Below are positions 58,280 through 64,000 of a stretch of 64,000 bases of DNA, piece by piece; the stretch's first letter is position 1; each line of letters begins with the position of its first letter. This DNA comes from Plumapathes pennacea (lineage: Eukaryota > Cnidaria > Anthozoa > Antipatharia > Myriopathidae). The stretch is taken from NCBI GenBank assembly GCA_964036295.1, contig OZ038468.1, forward strand, positions 2,321,001 to 2,385,000. Direction: 5' to 3'. The notes beneath the pieces are model-generated. The model made no database searches, was not told the DNA's origin, and saw only the letters and a list, made by a program, of their open reading frames with translations. The translations under genes were made by a program, and so were the position numbers.

Positions 58280-59577
58280 TTTTTTACAATAACAAAACTC
58301 AAGCGACGACGCGGGGAAAACACGCAAGAAAACTGGATTTTGTTCGATTTGACCGAAATGTTGTCAACAACTTTTCCCGCTTTCTAATTGGTCAAGGTCG
58401 AAATTCAAGACATTTCATTGGCCAAAAAGTGACAGCTTGACGTGAGCATTTCGCGCGTGCAAAATAAAATTTTGTCAAAGAAGTTGGAAAGAAATGAAAC
58501 TAGACGCTTTTCTGCTGCGGTTTTCTCGACAATTTCAAGACAAAGCTCAAGGAAATTCGCCTCTGAACACTTCTGGTTCTCTACTTCAAATGCCGAATGT
58601 CGCTTTTGCAAGAACTGAGGTAAATTTGAAGCTGAATTCACCTTCTTCGTCCAAATCACTGTCGTCAGCACTCGATTTTATGTGTCTGTCCTCTTATTGA
58701 TAATGAAAATTAGCCAATCACAAAGCGAGAAACTGACGTGTTATTGTAAAAAGTGCTTTTCGCGCGCTCTGATTGGCTCCTCAATCTCGGAATATCAAGT
58801 ACTATTCACCTCCCGGCGGTTTCCGGTAAAACAAAATGGCGCGCGAACCCAATTTTTGCCCACTTTTGTCGGAAATAAAATAGCTATTTGGGAGTTGGCT
58901 ATTAAACTTGTGTGGTATATACTAAAACAGTTATTCTCCTCAGTGTCGGTGAATAGCGGTGGATCTATACTCAAAATATGGTGCATTTTCAAATCGCTAA
59001 ATTTAAGAGCAACTTCTTCTACGTAAAGCTGCATAGTGTTTCAGCGAATTTAATATTTTATTGCCACATAATTTAAACTTGGCATTCCTGAAGTGGTAAA
59101 TTTAAATGTGACCAATAGCTGCACCCCTCTCCTCAATACAGCCAATCAAATTCAAGATTTCTGTGCCCCTAATGGTCGACGTCTTTTAAAAGTGCAACAC
59201 AACAAAGATTAAGTTAAGATAGACTATTGACCTGATGAAGTAGAACTTCAACTGGAGTGGAATACAAATGCTACGAGCTGAGTAACAAAGCTGAAATAAA
59301 TAACAATTTAACAGTAGCTGGACAGTCATTCTACTTATAGACCACCGACCATTTCTTTGTTACTATAAGTTTGCAGCGCTATAAACCATAATCCTTCTGG
59401 CGTATAAAATTCTGAATCGGCTATTTTAGGGACCCTGAAAGTCAAAATCAACTGGCTATATCCACTTCGCTCCTTTGAGAATACTATTAGCTATATTTTA
59501 AGGGTTTTATCTACCTACAGTATATATTTATTAAGGTTAAATTTTTGTTCGCGGTAGCAACTAAACATTCTAACTTT
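58280..59577. other. Non-coding, repeat-derived
   Basis: 58,280-58,388 repeats the flank of the half element at 32,174-32,285. No supported gene. The 68-88 residue frames on both strands between 58,405 and 58,700 lie between palindrome fragments. Confidence 0.45.
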
Positions 59578-59774
59578 CAATAGGACATTTTCATGATGAC
59601 GTCGTTTGTCTACAACTACCAGAATGCTTTGAGGCAAGCTATTGTATTCAGTATTTATTTCTTTTGTGAAGAGTCGCTCGTGCAAGACGCAAATGTACAT
59701 TTACAAAGACTGCAGCAAAGTGCATTCTGGTAGTTGTAGTCAAATGACGTCATCATCATGCAAATGTCCTATTG
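59578..59774. mobile_element. MITE with caataggacat ends (family 10)
   Basis: Ends caataggacattttcatgatg and catcatgcaaatgtcctattg, plus an inner inverted pair ctacaactaccagaatgc / gcattctggtagttgtag. Non-coding interior. Confidence 0.65.
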
Positions 59775-59831
59775 TCCTACACGTTCCTATATTTCCTCCA
59801 AGCCTTCTCACTTAATTCAACCAAGAAAACG

Positions 59832-60357
59832 CCGAACTGTCAAGCGAAACCTAAAAGTGTGGCCACTCAAATATAAGCTCTCAATGAGTACATTCTAATA
59901 GCAGTGTTCACTTCCAACTCCTAAACTGTTAAATGAAACCTAAAAGTGTGGCCAATCAAATATAAGTTCTCAATGAGTACATTCTAACAGCAGTGTTCAC
60001 TTCCAACTCCTGAACTGTCAAGCGAAACCTAAAAGTGTGGCCACTCAAATATAAGCTCTCAATGAGTACATTCTAATAGCAGTGTTCACTTCCAACTCCT
60101 AAACTGTTAAATGAAACCTAAAAGTGTGGCCAATCAAATATAAGTTCTCAATGAGTACATTCTAACAGCAGTGTTCACTTCCAACTCCTGAACTGTTAAA
60201 TGAAACCTAAAAGTGTGGCCAATCAAATGAAAGCTCTCAATGGGTACATTCTAATGGCAGTGTTCACTTCGAATACCTGAACTGTTAAATGAAACCTAAA
60301 GGTGTGACCACTTAAATGAAAACTCTCAATGACAACATTCTAACAGCAGTGTTCATA
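59832..60357. repeat. 89-bp tandem repeat, about six copies
   Basis: The ctgt of gaactgt recurs at 59,837, 59,926, 60,015, 60,104, 60,193 and 60,282, exactly 89 apart. Copies 1 and 3 share aagcg, copies 2 and 4 share aaatg, which indicates growth in steps of two. The array ends 87 bases before the last exon of the PH gene. Confidence 0.92.
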
Positions 60358-60443
60358 TAGACGTTGAGTGGACTTTGATATATATTTTTCGTATTTTCAA
60401 TTTAGTCAGGAAAGGGGTTAAGAAACATAAACAAGTGTCTTGT

Positions 60444-63415
60444 TTATTGAGCCGGTCTGCGAGCAACGGCATGTCTGAGATAATCCAGGGCATTGATCCA
60501 CCTGAAACAGACAAAAAAAAAACAAAAAACAAAACAAAACAAAACAAAAAAAAAATTACTTAGTACCAGAATCCATACTTCTAAGAGGCAGTGAAAGATT
60601 TTAGTCGATGAAGCGATGAACAGACCAGCTTCTCAAAGCTTGATGGGCAGGGGTTTCTCACTTGCCCTGGGTCAGTAGGTCGCCCAAGTGCGGTAGCATG
60701 AATTTATTTTTCGGCATAGTTCCAAGCGAACGCATCCCATGTTATCCTTTTATGGTCATTTTTGTCAAGCTCTTGGTTGGTGAATTTAAGTTTCGCTCTT
60801 GTTTATGATTGGCCAACTGGCCGATTACGAAGTGTCCGATTATTGATTAGTGCAGAGGTTTATGCACCAATCACATTCGAGGAAATTGTAATATTTATTA
60901 CTAGCGGGATCCCCGTAAAATACTAATTCTTTCTTTCTTTCTTCCTTTCTTTTTTTCCTTTTTGAAGTCCATTTCAAGCATCTTATAGAATGCAGTTTAT
61001 AGTACAAACCTCTTTGTAGTGCGTGTACCACTCGACCATACCCGACTCGGCCAATCGCCGATCAATCGACATCAAAATCTCCCCATTTTTCGAACATGCG
61101 GCAGCATCAGTCCCATATCCGGTAACCGGACTGCTCAAAAAAATCTTTCGAAACTCATTTCCAATGTCCAAATAAACAGTTCTAGGCAAACGAGGTCAAT
61201 ATGTGTACTTTCTTTCGCTCCGTGGCCGCCATATTGGATGTTTTTAATGAGGAGGCCTGGGAAAGAGCGTTACACACAGACGGAAGTGTGTATTATTATA
61301 TAGATTAATCTTGTCCTTGTTTTTTTTTAGCAGCTCACCTCAACTTTTCGTCAGCATCGTGTGCCATTAGTTCGTAAGTCCGTGCCGGGGTGGCGACATT
61401 AAACAACGCGTTGTTCACGTCCTGTTGAGACTCAGGTAGGTCTTGTACCACTATGATTTTATCCAAGGAAATAAACCTTAAAGAAAATGAGAAAATATGT
61501 ATGATGTGTATTGAATATTTGCATTTTTCGGCCGTGCGGTCACCTTAGTTTTGAGTCAGCGGTATTTGCGCAAAACGGTCGATTTTGTAGTTCAATATAA
61601 CGCTCGTAAAACCTCAAGCCTTAGCAAGAAACTCAATACTAGGACTCGATACTGAACTATAAGTTAGTTCAATGCGAAACATAAGTTGTACCAAACGAAA
61701 ACGAGGCTTGCACACGAGGTGAACATTTATCTCGAGTAAGACCGAGTTACACAGTAATAGCGATGAACGCTGACCAAAGAAAGTGACGTCCAAACGTATT
61801 TCCGTTGTGTCACTCAGCTCTGCCGTGACAACCATGAGAATGTGTTACATATATGTTATTCATCACGTATGTCATCACATCATAATGTCCTACCCTCGTG
61901 GCTGAGTGTTATTGGTTTCCTTGTAGTAGTACAGTCTGCCATCGGAGTCTGTGGAAAACCAGCGTCGCCTCCAACGCCGCCCAGTGGGTCCCTTAACACC
62001 TCGCTTGCAAAGCCAGCCACGTACCTGACAGTACTGACAGACGATACAAGGTGAGCATCCTAACTGCATTTTACTCTACAATTTTACTGATTTTCATATT
62101 GGTGAATGTATTTCTTGATTTCAATCATATTAGATTTCAATCAATCTTTCAGTCGCTCGGCGGTATGGAAATACGTAATCACCGAAATGGTTCATAGCGT
62201 AATCAAACCCTATTCCTGAGGACCTTTGATATTAAAGTGGAGCCGCAATGTTGGTTTTCCTTTCCAGGGCCTAGTTGTTCAAAGAGTGGATAGCGCTATC
62301 CACTGGATACATTCTTATCCAGTTGTTAAATAATCTTAATGGTTAATACTTCTTCACCGGATACGCTTATCCAGTGAATAACGCTCTTTTGAACAACCGG
62401 GCCCAGGACACCAGAAGGTCACTTACATTAAGAATTGAAAACCCATTAAAATTAAATTTTGATGTGAAAAGTACTAAAAGTGTGGCATAAACATCAGAAA
62501 GCCATGAAACACGCCATGATAGTAGTTCTTGGCTTTTCAGGAAAATAGAAATCCCAAAATCTTAGGCCATTATATTTAGTTAGAGAATTTTCATGGCAAT
62601 TTTACAAATCTGCAGTTCTTAGTGTTAGCTTGCAGCGCGAACTGATGCTGATTGGCAATTTGATTCTGTATAACTTTAAATATTTGCTTGTGTCACATAC
62701 CGGTTTATAAAATAAAATGTATTCGAAATTCAATAAGCAGTTTTCCAATCAGTACAGTCAGGTGTATGTAGTTCAATATGGATAAGATGGCAGGTTATTC
62801 AGCAGGTCAGACCATCTAGATGATCATACAGATCATCTCCCTACACTGCTCATAAGTATTGTTAAGAACACGTTGAGAGAATTAAGATCACAAATCACAC
62901 CGAAAGGTTACCTTATCTGTCTTACCTGATTTTCTTGTTTTCTAGGTTTCTCCTGTGTATCATTAACGTTAAATAATTAGCTTTGTGTTAGCACTATTCG
63001 TTTTTACAATCAAGAAATTAGTTTAGTTTCACAGACATTTTTATATATAATTAAAACTACATTTACTTTATGAGAGAGTTGTTGTACAATTACCACTGAC
63101 AACATATTTAAAGCCCCGTCCTAATACAGTGACTGTTCGAACTTAAAACAACTGCTATACAAATTATTAACCTTTATGAATACATTCCCACTCTTACAGA
63201 AAATCCAAAACCACTTTTCTAACTACCGTACACACATATTTCGGGATGGATATGTCTTTTCTCCCAACCATTTATTCGTTTACCTTTCTAATACTCTTAT
63301 GAATCTATTTCTACTTCAAACTAATTTCCATTAAATTCAGTTGAATTCTCACCTGAAGTGAACCAGCTGATTCGCATTTTTCCTGTTCTTCTTTTAAGGT
63401 TTCTAGTGCTTTAAG
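60444..63415 (-). CDS. PH-domain protein, last four exons
   Basis: Exons on the - strand: 63,353-63,415 (63 bp, LKALETLKEEQEKCE-type coiled coil), 61,894-62,024 (131 bp), 61,339-61,476 (138 bp), 60,444-60,501 (58 bp with stop). All have AG/GT borders and the phases fit (0, 2, 2). The joined product gives a complete PH domain: GWLCKRG, a basic RRWRRRWF strand, GRLYYYK, GFISLDKIIVV, LFNVATPARTYELMA, and the invariant tryptophan of the last helix in RWINALDYL, then a short end ARRPAQ. PH domains bind phosphoinositides or proteins at membranes; the basic strand fits this. Upstream exons lie beyond 63,415, outside or not recognised. Orthology is not determined. Confidence 0.8.
62267..62404. mobile_element. 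MITE with gggcctagttgttcaaa ends (family 11)
   Basis: Inverted ends gggcctagttgttcaaa and tttgaacaaccgggccc, with inner ggatagcgctatcc and atccag-tta repeats. It lies in an intron of the PH gene. Confidence 0.65.
62405..63352. other. Intron of the PH-domain gene
   Basis: No further exon was recognised between 62,025 and 63,352. Confidence 0.5.
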
Positions 63416-63459
63416 CTGAAAAAAAAAAAGTAACAATATTTAACACTTCTGTTCTGACG

Positions 63460-63810
63460 AAGGACTGACTGACTGACTGACTGACGAACTGCCTGACTGA
63501 CTGACGACAATAGAATGCTAGTACTCTTGAGAACTACTTTTAGACTGTGTTGGCGTGGAGATAAAACGTCTGATAAATCAATTAAATGTTTATGTGGGAA
63601 AGCTAAACGCCGTTAAAGAAATATATAGATGACGTTTAGAGCGTTGGTCCCAGAGCTAACGCTCTAAACGTCAGCCTAAAACTTCTTTAACGGCGTTTAG
63701 CTTTCCCGCAACAACTTATCATACATTTTGACTGAGTGACTGAGTTAGTCACTGATTGCCTGATTGACTGACTGATTGACTGAAGGATCAATTGATTGAC
63801 TGACTGACTA
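63460..63810. repeat. (GACT/GATT)n simple repeats
   Basis: gactgactgactgac runs at 63,463-63,505 and tgactgactgattgac-type runs at 63,728-63,808, either side of the family-12 hairpin. Confidence 0.7.
63594..63709. mobile_element. Hairpin element (family 12)
   Basis: Outer arms gggaaagctaaacgccgtta and its complement, inner arms gacgtttagagcgtt / aacgctctaaacgtc. Confidence 0.65.
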
Positions 63811-63811
63811 A

Positions 63812-64000
63812 TTAAAGAGACCCTCTCGCCGCAGATGCTTTGCACGCCTATGTTTATATTTTCATCCGGAGCTCGACTTTCCTGAGGCGCCCACGTTATG
63901 ACTGATCGATCTGTCCGTCGCTGCTTGCCGTATTCAATACACTTTCGGAGTTTGTGCTGATTTCTTTCGCGATAAAACGCAGAAAAACAAGAGAATCGGC
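63812..64000. mobile_element. Dispersed ttaaagagaccct element, copy 4 (cut by window edge)
   Basis: Same left end and core as 5088-5350, inserted next to the simple repeat and outside the GPCR array; its right end lies beyond the window. Confidence 0.6.

Noticed and set aside
58405..58700. 68-88 residue frames on both strands near the large palindrome
   Set aside because: No domain, lies between fragments of the same mobile element, and no splice context.
61019..61189. Frames on both strands and a tRNA-like ggtcgagtggtacacgc word
   Set aside because: No cloverleaf can be completed, and the protein frames fit no neighbouring exon.
61842..62054. + strand frame with a signal-peptide-like start and a GT donor
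   Set aside because: It is antisense to a PH-domain exon whose opposite strand matches conserved PH motifs and splice phases.

Overview
The window is AT-rich, intron-bearing animal DNA, most probably from an anthozoan cnidarian such as a stony coral. This is inferred from the gene content (expanded single-exon class A GPCRs, a TRIM-NHL gene, a three-exon AK6 gene) and the dense load of short inverted-repeat elements. It is not a species identification.

Region 1 (about 1-48,400) is a tandemly duplicated GPCR array. Two unrelated single-exon receptor subfamilies alternate: family A on the + strand (seven copies, A1-A7, starting at 1422, 6978, 13683, 17085, 30290, 33641 and 40300) and family B on the - strand (five copies, B1-B5, at 2938-3945, 8521-9528, 20369-21445, 35166-36173 and 44334-45434). 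Where both are present they lie tail to tail, A> <B. A3, A4 and A7 look intact. A1 is an open frame that has lost two hallmark acidic residues, A5 lacks its third intracellular loop, and A2 and A6 are pseudogenes. Further relics include a B C-terminal tail (41,884-42,084), a B locus whose receptor body has been excised (about 47,150-48,050), and an A 5' leader without a gene (about 48,285-48,410).

The array is full of non-autonomous elements. Harbinger-like MITEs with TTA flanks, piggyBac-like MITEs with TTAA flanks that overlap the stop codons of four A genes, long hairpins, LINE 3' ends, and a truncated LINE (about 18,509-20,337) with an SGNH-like ORF1. Shared and missing insertions give a relative order of the duplications; the units around B2 and B4 are the most recent pair.

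Region 2 (49,453-55,303) holds two conserved housekeeping-type genes, head to head. One is a single-exon TRIM-NHL protein (RING, two B-boxes, coiled coil, filamin, NHL repeats) on the - strand; the other is adenylate kinase 6 (AK6) on the + strand with three exons.

Region 3 (55,304-64,000) is repeat-rich (several palindromic MITEs, a six-copy 89-bp tandem array). It also contains the last four exons of a - strand gene that encode a short coiled-coil stretch and a C-terminal PH domain. These were recovered by joining exons at consistent splice sites and phases. No CRISPR array, rRNA or convincing tRNA was seen.
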